Shown: positions 35,505 through 46,050, counted from the stretch's first letter. The stretch is DNA of 57,714 nucleotides from Gammaproteobacteria bacterium (GCA_009837185.1 VXUA01000045.1:1-57714); one strand, 5' to 3'. Translations and numbers: made by a program. Notes: generated by a model from the sequence alone, not told the origin.

Positions 35505-35957
35505 TTAAAGTATGTCCGTTTCAGTTGATTCAATTTGTTGCACTAGACTTCGAAGGCTGAAAAAGCCAACAACGAACACTAGCAAGGTGGTTCCGATCGC
35601 GATGAAAAACCACAGCGAGTTATAAAAGATCATCGCGACTATCCAGCTAAGAATCATCACCGCAATACTCGCCCACAGAATATAGGGTTTGAGTACAACT
35701 CTTGCTGCACGCCACGAGAGTTCGTGGGCGTTTAAACTTTTACTAACTTGGTAGTTGTAGAAGATACAGTTGCATACTGCGAATACAAAGAAGAGTAAAG
35801 TGACTGAACCCTCAATCCAAAATGGAACCCAATCATCTTTAACGAACGCGAGAATGTGTGTTCCCAGAAAAACCAACACTGCTACAAGAGTCAATAAAAA
35901 CCACCACCAGTTGGTTTGGAGAGGAGTGAACTGTTCTTGTTGGGAAGATTCTGTCAT
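35505..35957 (-). CDS. four-helix membrane protein of unknown function
   Basis: About 150 residues. Four hydrophobic segments are visible: WWWFLLTLVAVLVFLGTHIL, FWIEGSVTLLFFVFAVCNCI, LWASIAVMILSWIVAMIFY and LWFFIAIGTTLLVFVVGFF. The last helix is followed by a short charged tail. A start six codons upstream (35975) is possible; the ATG at 35957 gives a natural polar N-terminus (MTESSQQ). It stands alone between two plus-strand genes. No family recognised. Confidence 0.65.
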   Translation of the reverse strand: MTESSQQEQFTPLQTNWWWFLLTLVAVLVFLGTHILAFVKDDWVPFWIEGSVTLLFFVFAVCNCIFYNYQVSKSLNAHELSWRAARVVLKPYILWASIAVMILSWIVAMIFYNSLWFFIAIGTTLLVFVVGFFSLRSLVQQIESTETDIL

Positions 35958-35975
35958 ACCGCTCAGGGAACCCAA

Positions 35976-36322
35976 TACAGGTTAGACGTCAATGATTAGA
36001 AGTCGTGCAAAGACAAGCGATTCTAAGTGCTGACCTCAAGACTAAGACTCATCAAAGGACAACTTTAATTATAGGTCGTACCATTAGAGGCAACCTGTGA
36101 GGCATTATTCGTCAAGATGAATGGGAGAGGACGGTTAAGGGAAGAGTTGTAGTGTGTAGCGCACACTACGTGCCCCTAACGACATCCACCAACTCTCAAT
36201 GAGTATGGCAAATACTCACACCCAATTACTCATGCTCGAAGCCTGCTATCACGCGATAAAATTTTGACTGCCACAAAACTACTTCAGGAATCGACCGTCA
36301 CACACCCAATAAAATGGGCTAA
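35976..36322. other. intergenic region with two small hairpins
   Basis: About 350 bp between divergent genes. GTAGTGTG/CACACTAC forms an 8-bp stem at 36149-36169, and TGAGTAT/ATACTCA a 7-bp stem near 36199-36217. Neither has a T run, so they are not obvious terminators. Either could be a regulator site or RNA structure. Confidence 0.35.
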
Positions 36323-37114
36323 ATGTTTCTAAAGAGATATACGTTGACCAATCCCATTCTCCTGTTTGTCTGGGTTGTGATCGTTATTGTTTACTCCACT
36401 TCTACTACCGGTAAGGAAGTGGTAGACTTTAGGTCAGTTACTGCAAAACAGCACTCGGTCTCCGACGTGGAGTTTGCTAATTTGGACTCTGAAGGCGACC
36501 GCGAGTTGGTGTTAATCGAAAATGGCTATGCGGGTACTTTAGAGTATGCAGTTTCGATCAACGAGGTAACCAGCGACTCACGTAGAGTCTTATGGCGCGG
36601 GCAAGAACTTCCAACTTTGTCCTACAAAATCTTGGTTGGTTACCTTGACAGTGATGAACAAGAGGAAGTGTTGATACACCGTGCCAAAAACTCTCTATTC
36701 GACGCGGATAGTCCCGATACCGTTCGTTTGATTAATTTTGAGAGTGGAGAATATCGGGAAACTCTTTACACTTCAATTTCCGGTAAGTATGGAGCTCTAA
36801 TTGACGCCAACAACGACGGTAAGTCTGAAATTGTGATGATCAGCACTACTGGTTCGCCCATGTCGGAAAGTGGTCTAGATCCATCAAGAATTCGAATTTA
36901 CTCTTTTGACGAGGATCAGTTCGACGTAATTGGTGAGCTCGATTTGGAACAAACTATACGATGTCTAGCAGTCGGTGACGTCGATAGCGATGGAAAATCA
37001 GAGATTGTCACTCAGGAAGCATCCAAAGACGGAAAATTCTCCACCAAATTAGTGTCTACGATGTATCAAGTAGTGGCGAAATCACACACCAATTTTCGAA
37101 AAACAAAGTTTTGA
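36323..37114 (+). CDS. FG-GAP/VCBS-type propeller protein, N-terminal part
   Basis: 263 residues. An N-terminal hydrophobic segment (ILLFVWVVIVIVYSTS) suggests export. Calcium-loop repeats of the FG-GAP type follow: LDSEGDREL at about 54, LDSDEQEEV near 108, DANNDGKSEI at 161-170 and DVDSDGKSEI at 219-228. The frame ends abruptly within what looks like another blade, and the next frame (one base back) carries a plausible continuation. Either the gene is frameshifted or two overlapping genes exist. Partner and ligand are unknown. Confidence 0.65.
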   Translation: MFLKRYTLTNPILLFVWVVIVIVYSTSTTGKEVVDFRSVTAKQHSVSDVEFANLDSEGDRELVLIENGYAGTLEYAVSINEVTSDSRRVLWRGQELPTLSYKILVGYLDSDEQEEVLIHRAKNSLFDADSPDTVRLINFESGEYRETLYTSISGKYGALIDANNDGKSEIVMISTTGSPMSESGLDPSRIRIYSFDEDQFDVIGELDLEQTIRCLAVGDVDSDGKSEIVTQEASKDGKFSTKLVSTMYQVVAKSHTNFRKTKF

Positions 37115-37416
37115 CGTTTTCGCGATTTCCTACACGCGTAAGGGAGATGCGGGTATTCACACACAGTGACTCAAACGCGTATATCGCTACTTACCGAGGA
37201 CAGTACTGGTTATCGCGTATTTTCTACGGGAATGGAATTGAAGATGTAAAAGAAGTCGAGGGAGATATTGAACTTAAAACAGAAGCAGTTCGTCGCAGAC
37301 TTCCCTTCAATGGCGAGTTCTATGCATTGATTGAAAATCGGGAGCCCCGATTGATCCTGTACAAGCAAGACGAGCTTAGTGAAATAGTCTTGAAGATTGA
37401 CCGACAACGAAACTAA
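37111..37416 (+). CDS. probable C-terminal continuation of the propeller protein
   Basis: 101 residues from a TTG that overlaps the previous stop. It contains beta-strand-like repeats (SNAYIATYRGQYWLSRIFYG; EFYALIENREPRLILYKQ) but no start signal, signal peptide or ribosome site of its own. The content fits the last blades of the preceding protein in the -1 frame. A separate translationally coupled protein is the alternative. Confidence 0.45.
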   Translation: MTFSRFPTRVREMRVFTHSDSNAYIATYRGQYWLSRIFYGNGIEDVKEVEGDIELKTEAVRRRLPFNGEFYALIENREPRLILYKQDELSEIVLKIDRQRN

Positions 37417-37526
37417 TGACACAAAGGCAATGTATCTTGAGCTTTTTAGGCTCGAGTGAGTAGCACCCCAGTTCTTTCCAGAAGTTGAGTCTTCCTAGAC
37501 GATTGGATTGGTATAGATGTGCTCTG

Positions 37527-38621
37527 TTAGGGTTCGGCGTCGGAAAGTTCAATCACCGTTTGGAATTTCTGAAGTATCGTACCAGATCGATCAAGGTATT
37601 CCACTGTGAAGTTTCCATTCTGCCAGTCCAAGGTTAGCAATCCAAAGTTGTTGACTCGGATGTTATCGTCCTTCACACGATGGTTATTTGTTTCACTCGC
37701 ACCAAAACCGACTCGGGAAGTGAACGAACTGGACGTGAATTCAATCAATTCGTTGTTTATTCTTGGTTCCTCTTTGGGCAGCAACCGAGATGTTTCAGCG
37801 AGATGACGATCACCGCTCAAGATGATTGATCGTGCTTCCGTCTGAGACAAAAGCTCTAACAATCTATTCCTTTCATGCGGGAAACCACCCCACCGCTCAA
37901 AGCAATGCTCTTCAGGAATCACTTGAATCCCAGACACGAAAATATGCATTGCCGCGGGTTCACTCAGTTGTTTTTCCAACCAACTCCATTGAGCTGTGCC
38001 AAGTATGGTCGCATCCTCATCGTCCGAAGGAACGATATTTCCGGCAGTACATTCCGTCGCGCTAGAGTCGCGCTTCCACGAAGAACGAAAGTATCGGGTG
38101 TCAGACAAAATAACCTGAATCTTTTGCTCGCCTTGTCCGATCCAAACAGAATCGAAATTACCCTCGCGTTCTGCACGCGCACTACGAGGCTCAATGTCCC
38201 AAAACTCAAGAAATTTTTGCTTTGAAAATTCCTTGTGTTCGAAACTACCGTCGCCGTCGCGTTGTCCGTAATCGTTATCGTCCCAGATAGCCAAGATTTG
38301 ACTAGAACTGCGTAAGGCTTTAAACTGGGGGATCTCCCCTAGTTTAGTGTAGTTTGCGTTGAACTCTTCGGTCAATGTATCTGTTTTCAACCGGGACAGA
38401 TCAAGGTACACGTTATCGCCCATGAATATTGCGACTTCTGGATTTACCTTTAGAAGTGCCTTCCATATCGGATGATTGGGCTTTTCATCGTCTATGCAAG
38501 AAGCAAAAGCAATTGAAGTGATCTCGGCTAGCGCGCAAGGTGCGAGTAGGCAGAGGCAACCAAGAAAAATTAGGTGCCTTCGAAAGGACTTTAAAACCGG
38601 TGATGCGTTATTGGGGAACAT
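37527..38621 (-). CDS. PhoD-like metallophosphatase, exported
   Basis: 364 residues from ATG 38621; a TTG eight codons earlier is possible. Signal peptide: [20 protein letters not shown]. Metallophosphatase motifs of the PhoD type are [51 protein letters not shown] and [13 protein letters not shown]. PhoD enzymes are calcium/iron-dependent phosphodiesterases or alkaline phosphatases in the periplasm. The start overlaps the cobT stop by 14 bp, so it shares the cobST transcript, an unexpected partner. Confidence 0.86.
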   Translation of the reverse strand: MFPNNASPVLKSFRRHLIFLGCLCLLAPCALAEITSIAFASCIDDEKPNHPIWKALLKVNPEVAIFMGDNVYLDLSRLKTDTLTEEFNANYTKLGEIPQFKALRSSSQILAIWDDNDYGQRDGDGSFEHKEFSKQKFLEFWDIEPRSARAEREGNFDSVWIGQGEQKIQVILSDTRYFRSSWKRDSSATECTAGNIVPSDDEDATILGTAQWSWLEKQLSEPAAMHIFVSGIQVIPEEHCFERWGGFPHERNRLLELLSQTEARSIILSGDRHLAETSRLLPKEEPRINNELIEFTSSSFTSRVGFGASETNNHRVKDDNIRVNNFGLLTLDWQNGNFTVEYLDRSGTILQKFQTVIELSDAEP

Positions 38622-40422
38622 CAAACAAAGAAGCAAGTTGATCAATCATCGCACCAGCTAGTTGTTCTGGTTCATTAATTGTGACTGCGCGACTGTAATG
38701 ATTGGTGACATCGTGTCCGATGCCAATGGCTATGAGTTCGACAAGAGAGTGGTTTTCAATCATGTCGATAGCATACTTCAAGTGCTGCTCCAAGTAATTG
38801 CTAGGATTCGCGAGTAAAGTGGAATTGTCGACTGGCAAACCGTCTGAAATGACCATGAGAACTTTACGTTGCTCCGGTCTGTTCGTCAGCCGGTTGTGTG
38901 CCCAGATGAGTGCTTCTCCATCAATGTTCTCTTTGAGAAGTTCTTCGCGCATCATGACGCCCATATTGTTTCGGCAACGTCTCCAAGGCATATCGGCAGC
39001 TTTAAAAATAATGTGTCTGACGTCGTTTAATCGTCCGGGGTTTTCAGGTTTTCCTGCATTGATCCAATCTTCCCGAGACAGTCCACCTCGCCACGCGCTT
39101 GTCGTAAAACCCAATATTTCCACACTAACACCGCATCGCTCTAAGGTACTTCCCAAGATATCGCCACAGATCGCGGCAGTTACTATTGATCGACCTCGCA
39201 TCGAACCGGAACTGTCGATAAGCATTGATACGATCGTGTCGCGGAATTGCATTTCCTTCTCGCGCTTAAACGCCAAAGGATTCATGGGGTCAACGATAAC
39301 TTGTTCTAGTCTTGATGCATCAAGAGTCCCCTCATCAAGATCGTATTCCCAAGTGCGATTTTGCTTTGCTAGCAATCGTCGATGCAATCGGTTTGCTAAC
39401 TTCGCAGTAGCTTGTTTTAGTGGAACCAGTTGAGAGTCCAAAGTGGCTCGAAGTTTGGTTCTCTCGTCAGCGTCGCACAGATCTGCTGCGCTCACGACTT
39501 CATCATACTTCGTGGTATAAGGGAAGTACTGAAAGTCGCGGGTAATGTTGCCAGCTTTGTCGATGTTTGTTTGTGGTAGATCATCGGTTTCGGCATCACC
39601 CGGGTCTTCGTACTCCTCCGCATCGATGCTTGTTTCTACTCGAGCGGAACTCGCATCTGCTTCATCACTGCCTTCTTCATTGTCGGCGGCGATAAACTCG
39701 TCGACTGAAGCATCTTGTTCGTCTTCCTGCTCCGAATCGGAGTCGGTTTGTTGATCAGACTCCGATGTTTCCAAAGGTTGCTCCTGCTCTGTAACCAAAC
39801 CCAAGTCTTTTAGAATTTCGCGGCAACGTGTGGCAAACGTTTCTTGATCTCGAATACAAGTGGACAATGTTTCAATGGCGTCGCCACACTGTTGATGCAC
39901 GTATTCACGCCAGAATCGCGCGACGTTCTCCGCGGAGGGAGGGAGCTTGCGACCGGTTAGCTGTTCTCGCACGATCAATCCCACTGCAACACCGAGAGGC
40001 GCATCAGTTGCCGCAGTAATTCGATCGAACAGGGCTTGTCGACATATCTGATCCAACGAAGCATCAAGATTCTGCGCTACGCCTTCCATCCTTAGCGCGC
40101 CAAGCGAAGTGACCCTTGCATCTTCGACCCATTGGAACAACTCTCGAGCTGGTCCAGCGGGTGGGCAGTGGTGAGTATGGACTTTGATGTCGTGAAACCG
40201 AACTCTAAGCGCTAGTTCGTCACCGATTCCGCGAATCGTGTTGAGTTCTTCCGGCGAACACCCAAGTTCAGGCGATACTACGCGTACCGTATCACCTTGT
40301 AACTCTGGATTCTCTTTACAAAAAGCAACTTCTAGGTTGTCGTTTTCGGCAAGCGCTCGAATAGTAGCCGTCATCGCGCGCTTGAAGGATTCCAATGGAC
40401 TATCGGAAAGCGCGCTAGCCAT
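38608..40422 (-). CDS. cobT: cobaltochelatase subunit CobT
   Basis: 604 residues. The N-terminal 200 residues match CobT; a long acidic linker (about 215-285, rich in Glu/Asp/Ser/Gln) follows, as is usual. The C-terminal von Willebrand A domain has the metal-ion site [10 protein letters not shown] at about 403-412. CobT works with the CobS ATPase and CobN to insert cobalt into hydrogenobyrinate diamide in aerobic B12 synthesis. cobS lies 52 bp upstream. cobN is not in the window. CobST-like pairs can also serve other chelatase or remodelling jobs. Confidence 0.91.
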   Translation of the reverse strand: MASALSDSPLESFKRAMTATIRALAENDNLEVAFCKENPELQGDTVRVVSPELGCSPEELNTIRGIGDELALRVRFHDIKVHTHHCPPAGPARELFQWVEDARVTSLGALRMEGVAQNLDASLDQICRQALFDRITAATDAPLGVAVGLIVREQLTGRKLPPSAENVARFWREYVHQQCGDAIETLSTCIRDQETFATRCREILKDLGLVTEQEQPLETSESDQQTDSDSEQEDEQDASVDEFIAADNEEGSDEADASSARVETSIDAEEYEDPGDAETDDLPQTNIDKAGNITRDFQYFPYTTKYDEVVSAADLCDADERTKLRATLDSQLVPLKQATAKLANRLHRRLLAKQNRTWEYDLDEGTLDASRLEQVIVDPMNPLAFKREKEMQFRDTIVSMLIDSSGSMRGRSIVTAAICGDILGSTLERCGVSVEILGFTTSAWRGGLSREDWINAGKPENPGRLNDVRHIIFKAADMPWRRCRNNMGVMMREELLKENIDGEALIWAHNRLTNRPEQRKVLMVISDGLPVDNSTLLANPSNYLEQHLKYAIDMIENHSLVELIAIGIGHDVTNHYSRAVTINEPEQLAGAMIDQLASLFDVPQ

Positions 40423-40474
40423 CCCGAAGTTCTGTGTTTTCGATTACTAGAGTAACGTGAGCATACATGGTTCT

Positions 40475-41473
40475 CTACGTACGTAGTGTAATTTCAGCAC
40501 TCGCGTCGCCGAGATCTTCCCCTATACACCGTTGATAGTATTCAGCGATCGTTGGTCGTTCAAGTTCATCGCACTTATTCAAGAAAGTTACGCGAAATGC
40601 AAATCCCAGATCATCAAATATCTCTGTGTTTTCCGCCCAAGTGAGCACCGTTCGCGGCGACATAACCACTGAGACATCGCCATTCATAAAACCCTTGCGA
40701 GTGAGATCAGCAACGTTAACCATATTCGCTAATACGCGTTGTCCATCAGGTCGATTCTGCCAAGACTGAGCCTTGCGATACACAATGTCGACTTCGACAT
40801 CATGCGTCAAATAGTTTAAAGTTGCCACAATATTCCAACGGTCCATTTGACCATGATTTATCTGCTGAGTGCCGTGGTACATGCCTGTCGTGTCGCCGAG
40901 ACCTACAGTGTTAGTGGTTGAGAACAAACGAAACCAAGGGTTCGGTGTAATCACGCGGTTTTGGTCGAGTAGGGTCAGTTTTCCTTCGACTTCAAGTACG
41001 CGCTGAATCACGAACATGACATCAGGTCGCCCGGCATCGTATTCGTCGAATACAAGGCAAGTTGGGTGCTGCAACGCCCAAGGCAACAATCCTTCTTTGA
41101 AAGTCGTGATCTGCAACCCATTTTCCACGACAATTGCATCTTTCCCCACCAGATCGATTCGGCTAATGTGACTATCTAGATTCACCCGTACGCAAGGCCA
41201 GTTTAAACGTGCGGCTACTTGTTCAATGTGCGTAGACTTTCCGGTACCGTGGTAGCCTTGGATCATGACTCTGCGGTTGTGTGCAAATCCCGCAAGAATC
41301 GCTAGTGTAGTGTCATGATCGAAGTGATAGTTTTCGTCTAGGTCAGGAACATAATCGGTACGTTCGCTGAAAGCTGGAACCACAACATCTTTGTTGATGC
41401 CAAAGGTTTCTTCAATATGTACGGTAGTGTCCGGTTTCATGTCGGGACATAGCCCGGACTCGTGAGGTTTCAT
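40475..41473 (-). CDS. cobS: cobaltochelatase ATPase subunit CobS
   Basis: 332 residues of the AAA+ MoxR-like class. Walker A is [13 protein letters not shown] (73-85), Walker B is [14 protein letters not shown], and the highly conserved CobS stretch [20 protein letters not shown] is present. Family members start near [14 protein letters not shown], so the ATG at 41440 is an alternative start. It is first in a cobS-cobT-phoD run. Strong match to the family along the full length. Confidence 0.92.
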   Translation of the reverse strand: MKPHESGLCPDMKPDTTVHIEETFGINKDVVVPAFSERTDYVPDLDENYHFDHDTTLAILAGFAHNRRVMIQGYHGTGKSTHIEQVAARLNWPCVRVNLDSHISRIDLVGKDAIVVENGLQITTFKEGLLPWALQHPTCLVFDEYDAGRPDVMFVIQRVLEVEGKLTLLDQNRVITPNPWFRLFSTTNTVGLGDTTGMYHGTQQINHGQMDRWNIVATLNYLTHDVEVDIVYRKAQSWQNRPDGQRVLANMVNVADLTRKGFMNGDVSVVMSPRTVLTWAENTEIFDDLGFAFRVTFLNKCDELERPTIAEYYQRCIGEDLGDASAEITLRT

Positions 41474-41756
41474 TTCGTAATTAAGTGAGAAAACTGATCA
41501 AAGCGTCCTATCTCATCGCAGGACGATTGAAATAGAGAAAAAGGAATTTTACGTAAGCAACGAACCCACGAATGTAGGTAACCGCTGGAGACTAACGACT
41601 GACAAACAGTAATGAAAGAACTGTGATGCGACTAGCCCGCGACTAAGAAACTCAGTGACCTAGCTCACACTTTCCCATTCGAAATCGATACTGCGTTCAG
41701 TATCGAAGACTTGAAACCAACAGTGTCTTTAGTGCACAGAATCCCGTCACAAACAC

Positions 41757-44114
41757 TCAGTCTAATTCGATATCGAAGACAACACTTTTTCTGTTTAAGT
41801 TGACCCGTTGAGATCGAGCTTGGAATTCTGGGTGCGTTACTCGAACTGAATACCGACCCTGGGGCAGACCAGGAAATCTGTACGAGCCGTCCTCCATTAT
41901 CTGAGTCCAAGCTGAAATTTCTCTGTCTTCCACATCGCCCTTTATCAGGACGTACAGTTCATTCATTGAACTTGTCGAACGTACGGTACCGGTAAGCTCA
42001 CTAGCACCAACATCAATGTCAAGTTTCTTGTCGCCACGAATCTCGACTTGCTGAGTAAAAGCGCGACTCGGAATTTCGATTTCGTATGTATCAGGAACTA
42101 AATCCTCAAACCGGTATGAACCGTCACTCTTGGTCTTTTTAATCTTCACGGGATATCTTTCGTTTTGGGGGCGCGCGACTATTTGGTACTCTCCAAATCC
42201 TTCTGTACCAGCCTTCACTCGACCAGAAAGTGCTGCTGCACTAGGAAATTCAAAATCAAACCGATCTTCTAATTTCGACCCAATACTTATAGTCCCGGTA
42301 AGAACACGTCCAAAACTTGTGTATGCCTTGATGTCATGAAAGCCTCCGGATAGACCTACGATCTCGTATGGACCGTTAGATTTCAACTTATCGTAAGCAT
42401 CGTCAGCAGATACGGTCGCGGTCTCGCCCTTCCACAAGCCCGTAACATTTCCTCGCACGCGCGCGATTCTGTCGATAACGATACGCATTCCCTCAACAAC
42501 TTCGCCAACTTCAGCGTCTATTTCCACAACTTGGGATCGTCCTGAGTCGGAAATTGCCCAGAAACTCCTCTTTCCAACGAAAGTTTCCATGTGGAAATTG
42601 CCATCCTCAGTTTGAGTAAGAGGAGCATTAGGAGATACAATCCTCGCGGCAACCGGTTCCCCATCCAAGGACACGACCTGACCACTAATTGAAACTTTGG
42701 GATCGAGTTCGATATTTAGAAACACGCTGGGATCATAGACCGTTTGACTTCTACTACTATTGAATCCAGATGCACCAGCAGAGATTTTTCCATCTTTCAA
42801 AGGAAAGCGTGCTAGTTCGAATTCCCCGTTTGTATCTGTCTTGGTCCTGACCAAGTTGAAGTTAAGTGAGAACATCCGATCAGTACGACTGTTCCAATCA
42901 GGTGAACCACCGTCGCTTCTATAGACGGACGCACCTGCTATTGGTTCACCAGTTGCTCTAGACACAACCCTACCCTTTACAGTATGTGCGCGATCTAACT
43001 CAATCGTACCTAAGTCAAAATCAGCGCCATCCTTAAAGTTCTTAGATAATTCGACTGTGGTCCAGAGTAGATAACCAGGGGCTTCAATGTTGAGATCGTG
43101 CGCGTACTCACCCATCTCCACCGAAAACATCCCGCCTGGATCATCAATTTCAGACCGGTGACCGTGATTTACATACGCAGTTATGACATATTCTTCCACC
43201 GGCTCACCTGTCTCCCTATCTCGTACTTTTCCAGTGACCTGAACCCAGTGATGGACAACTAATTCAACGTCTTCGGCAGGTACGGCAATTTCTTTCTTTG
43301 TTGAGCGCCGACCATCTGGAACCCAGGCTTGCAAATTTACCACAGCATCTTTTGCAAACGGTCCTATGCTGAAATTGTCGTCTTCATCGAACTCTACGCT
43401 ATACTCCTCCATCTGATTGTCTGAAGGCACAAGTTCAACGTCGATTTCCCCGCGAAACACGAGTTCTGGATGAATTGTCCTTTCATATTCAATTATTCGA
43501 CCACTTACGAAATATCCTGGATCCATCAAGATTTCTAGATCAAATTGTTGGTCGAGATGGGATACATTGACAAGTTTTTTCGCAAGCAAATAACCGGTCG
43601 AGCGGATCTCGAACGTATGATTCCCTACCGGAACCCCTTGCACAGCAAAGGTACCGTCGTCCTCGAGTTCCCACGAAAATATCGAAATATCTTCCGGTAG
43701 CTGCACCCCTAGTTTTTCGTCAAATCGAAGAGATACGACTCCATCGGTAATCGGAGCACCATCGTTCATCGCAGCGACTTTCCCAGTAACGATCCCTCCT
43801 TTAGAAATCTCAACAGTTAAACCTTCGGAGAAAATTTCTGGGGTAGCTGACTGAATTATTGGCAGTGCATTCTTTGTTAACAACACAATGGTGACTGTGG
43901 ATTGAGTGTCTGGAACATGGATTTGAAATTTAGACTTCGTCGATTTCATCCATTTAGTCGCGGAGGTTTTATTGTCGTTGATAACTACACCCGCCCAAAA
44001 CTCGCTACCTTTAGCTCCGTTTTTAATTTCTATTGAAATGGGAGTCGCGGCACTCTCAGTAATCTCCGCGCAACCCAAGATCAACAGGGTTAGAAGAATT
44101 GAAATATATCTCAT
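41757..44114 (-). CDS. large lipoprotein with carboxypeptidase-regulatory-like repeats
   Basis: About 785 residues from ATG 44114. An upstream frame exists, but this start gives a signal peptide with lipobox LLILGC. Seven or more immunoglobulin-like carboxypeptidase regulatory repeats follow; each has the pattern GxVxD..G.PV.GA followed by DGxFxxxxLPxGxY, for example VKGRVVSRATGEPIAGASVY, VKGVPVGNHTFEIRS-like turns and FPGLPQGRYSVRVTHPEF at the end. Such proteins are periplasmic or surface adhesion/scaffold proteins. GAGGTG is present upstream. No enzyme domain is visible. Confidence 0.75.
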   Translation of the reverse strand: MRYISILLTLLILGCAEITESAATPISIEIKNGAKGSEFWAGVVINDNKTSATKWMKSTKSKFQIHVPDTQSTVTIVLLTKNALPIIQSATPEIFSEGLTVEISKGGIVTGKVAAMNDGAPITDGVVSLRFDEKLGVQLPEDISIFSWELEDDGTFAVQGVPVGNHTFEIRSTGYLLAKKLVNVSHLDQQFDLEILMDPGYFVSGRIIEYERTIHPELVFRGEIDVELVPSDNQMEEYSVEFDEDDNFSIGPFAKDAVVNLQAWVPDGRRSTKKEIAVPAEDVELVVHHWVQVTGKVRDRETGEPVEEYVITAYVNHGHRSEIDDPGGMFSVEMGEYAHDLNIEAPGYLLWTTVELSKNFKDGADFDLGTIELDRAHTVKGRVVSRATGEPIAGASVYRSDGGSPDWNSRTDRMFSLNFNLVRTKTDTNGEFELARFPLKDGKISAGASGFNSSRSQTVYDPSVFLNIELDPKVSISGQVVSLDGEPVAARIVSPNAPLTQTEDGNFHMETFVGKRSFWAISDSGRSQVVEIDAEVGEVVEGMRIVIDRIARVRGNVTGLWKGETATVSADDAYDKLKSNGPYEIVGLSGGFHDIKAYTSFGRVLTGTISIGSKLEDRFDFEFPSAAALSGRVKAGTEGFGEYQIVARPQNERYPVKIKKTKSDGSYRFEDLVPDTYEIEIPSRAFTQQVEIRGDKKLDIDVGASELTGTVRSTSSMNELYVLIKGDVEDREISAWTQIMEDGSYRFPGLPQGRYSVRVTHPEFQARSQRVNLNRKSVVFDIELD

Positions 44115-44197
44115 GATTTGAAGCTCACCTCGCGCTAACGATTCGTCATGAAAGCGGGCTCTGTACGACGCGCTGTCCATTATTTAATAGATGCTTT

Positions 44198-44380
44198 TCA
44201 ACACACTTGGGACAATTCGAATGTGTTCCATCGATATAGTCTATCGGTAAACACTCTAGAACAACGTCGTTCTTGTTCGCGTATAGCCTCATTCAACTCA
44301 GCGTAGGCAAACTTTGACTCTTTACTTGCGTTCTCAAACTTTCTGTTGGAAGCAAATAAGAGTCCCAGAACGAAATACAC
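44198..44380 (-). CDS. small single-helix membrane protein, start uncertain
   Basis: At least 60 residues from GTG 44380, but the frame stays open upstream to about 44494. The extension reads like protein (ILDDDDQRANRRLRFALIT) and completes the membrane helix FALITVVVSIVYFVLGLLFA. No ATG, GTG or TTG lies there; AGGAG followed by a CTG is the only initiation-like signal. The cytoplasmic or periplasmic tail is polar with basic and acidic residues. No family recognised. Confidence 0.4.
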   Translation of the reverse strand: MYFVLGLLFASNRKFENASKESKFAYAELNEAIREQERRCSRVFTDRLYRWNTFELSQVC

Positions 44381-44582
44381 TATAGAAACTACTACTGTGA
44401 TCAGAGCAAAGCGTAGTCTACGATTTGCTCTTTGATCGTCGTCGTCAAGGATATTCCTTGAATCTAATCCAGTCAGAGTCTCCTAAATTTCCAGAAAATC
44501 TTAGGAAACTCTAACTTATAAAGCGATCGACTTTCGGTATTGTGACAGTTGACCATACCAAACTAAATCTGTTTCGTTAATG

Positions 44583-44813
44583 TCAAGCGTTCTGAGACTC
44601 AGCGGCACGGGCGATTTGCCACAGTTTAATCTTTCTGAATATGTAGCCGAAAAATATACCCGAACAAATCCAAAGCGTGCTAAATAACACCCTTTCCCAG
44701 AGTGTCGGAGGAGGTTCTAATAAGATTAGCACAAACGTGAGCAAGAAAGAAAAACGAACGATTTCCCCCATGCTTACAACCCCTTTAATTTTTTGTTTAC
44801 TCTCTTGCTCCAT
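44583..44813 (-). CDS. small two-helix membrane protein
   Basis: 76 residues. Two hydrophobic segments (VRFSFLLTFVLILLEPP and VLFSTLWICSGIFFGYIF) are separated by PTLWER. Basic residues follow the second helix (RKIKLW). No family recognised and no operon partner; the gap on its left holds the other small membrane protein. Confidence 0.5.
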   Translation of the reverse strand: MEQESKQKIKGVVSMGEIVRFSFLLTFVLILLEPPPTLWERVLFSTLWICSGIFFGYIFRKIKLWQIARAAESQNA

Positions 44814-45277
44814 AATTCGACATCAAGTTGGTTTGGCCTGACAGTACTAAAGCTCCTCTACTCTATTCTTTCCTGAATACTTTTTGTCGGTTCGCTTTAT
44901 TATACTTGGTTCGGACTGGTTCGGTGTACACCATGTTTTGTGGTCAAATTTCTATTTAGATGTGTTGCTACCGAAATATTGAGCACAGGTTTCCTGCTAA
45001 ATGGAACCGTGAAGATCTCAACACCAAACTCCAATCATACAAGACGGGTTCTACAATCTGACGATTTCGGAGCGTGTGTTCGATAGCTGTTCCTTCCAAA
45101 CCCAAGAGACATATTTAAATATCATACTTAGAGGCTAGCACAAGCGCATCGAACGAGTTTGGATGACTCTGACCGACCTGTGTGATCGATGAAACGGACG
45201 ATAATGCGTTGTGATGCAACTAAAGACGATTGCTTCATCGAAGGGAGAGTAAAGTAGATTGATGAGTAGCAGAAGAT
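44814..45277. other. intergenic region, nothing firm
   Basis: About 460 bp between a minus-strand and a plus-strand gene. TGGTTCGG occurs twice close together near 44910-44925. No RNA gene or clear promoter was recognised. Confidence 0.3.
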
Positions 45278-45553
45278 TTGTCACTTACAGCTATATTCGT
45301 CCAAATCGGCTGGGCGGTTGAGATAGCAAAGTCACAGGACGTTGATCTTGACCTGTTGATTCCGGACATGGCGTCTGAAGAAGTTAAAGCAGAGATTAAA
45401 AAACTCTTAGAAGGACCACAACTAACCGGTGTCAACGATCCTACTTTGAGCAATGCCGAAGTCAATGAGAAGATTGCTGAACTAATATTTAGCGGCGAGT
45501 CGGAAAAGTCGACGAAGGAATATCGCAGCTTTCTATGTTCGTCGAGTTTGTAA
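45278..45553 (+). CDS. unknown protein, first of three overlapping frames
   Basis: 91 residues from TTG with no clear ribosome site. A weakly hydrophobic start (LTAIFVQIGWAVEIAKS) is followed by a charged helical region (SEEVKAEIKKLLEGP; SNAEVNEKIAELIFSGE). It overlaps the next frame by 19 bp. It could be a short exported protein or the N-terminal part of a larger protein split by frameshift. No family recognised. Confidence 0.4.
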   Translation: MSLTAIFVQIGWAVEIAKSQDVDLDLLIPDMASEEVKAEIKKLLEGPQLTGVNDPTLSNAEVNEKIAELIFSGESEKSTKEYRSFLCSSSL

Positions 45554-46050
45554 ATTGGCACTCACGAGCAACAGAGAATCCACCAGTATTGCGTGATTTC
45601 GCTGCCATCCTAGGTCTCAAGAAGTTTCTTCTTTGGTATTGGCATAAAAACGTACAGGAATCGGGAGGAACGCTAAACGCTCTGACGTTGGGACGTTTCA
45701 CGACTCCCGAAGCAACGACATTGCGCGTTGACGCATTGTTTGCAGATCGAGGAGACTTCTTAGCGAATTTCAGTGTCAGTGCTGCACGAGGCTTAGGTCA
45801 ATGCCAAACAGATGAAGGTTTTCGTGCTCTGGTAGAGCGCATGGAGCAAATTGACGACATTCATTTAGCATCGTTTGTTGTTGAGGCTATCGTTTCCTAT
45901 GGCACAAAAGCACTGGCGTATAAGGACAAATTGACACAAATCGGTAAGCGATTTCAAGCTACAGCAGAAACAGAGTTTGAACCAGCAAGTGAAGGTTATT
46001 CCCTGCCCACGGAACTAAGGACTCACGTCACCGGCTACACATTGCTTTGA
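45535..46050 (+). CDS. unknown helical (HEAT-like) protein
   Basis: 171 residues from ATG. Amphipathic helix pairs (SVSAARGLGQCQTDEGFRAL; LASFVVEAIVSYGTKALAY) resemble HEAT/armadillo-type repeats. It overlaps the previous and next frames. Without homologues I cannot say whether it is a complete gene or the middle of a larger broken one. Confidence 0.45.
   Translation: MFVEFVNWHSRATENPPVLRDFAAILGLKKFLLWYWHKNVQESGGTLNALTLGRFTTPEATTLRVDALFADRGDFLANFSVSAARGLGQCQTDEGFRALVERMEQIDDIHLASFVVEAIVSYGTKALAYKDKLTQIGKRFQATAETEFEPASEGYSLPTELRTHVTGYTLL

Noticed and set aside
36149-36169. Hairpin as a transcription terminator
   Set aside because: No T run on either strand and it is not just downstream of a gene.
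38798-39433. A 211-codon plus-strand frame opposite cobT
   Set aside because: It is antisense to the VWA domain of cobT, which has clear motifs; composition is Ser/Arg-rich as expected of a shadow.
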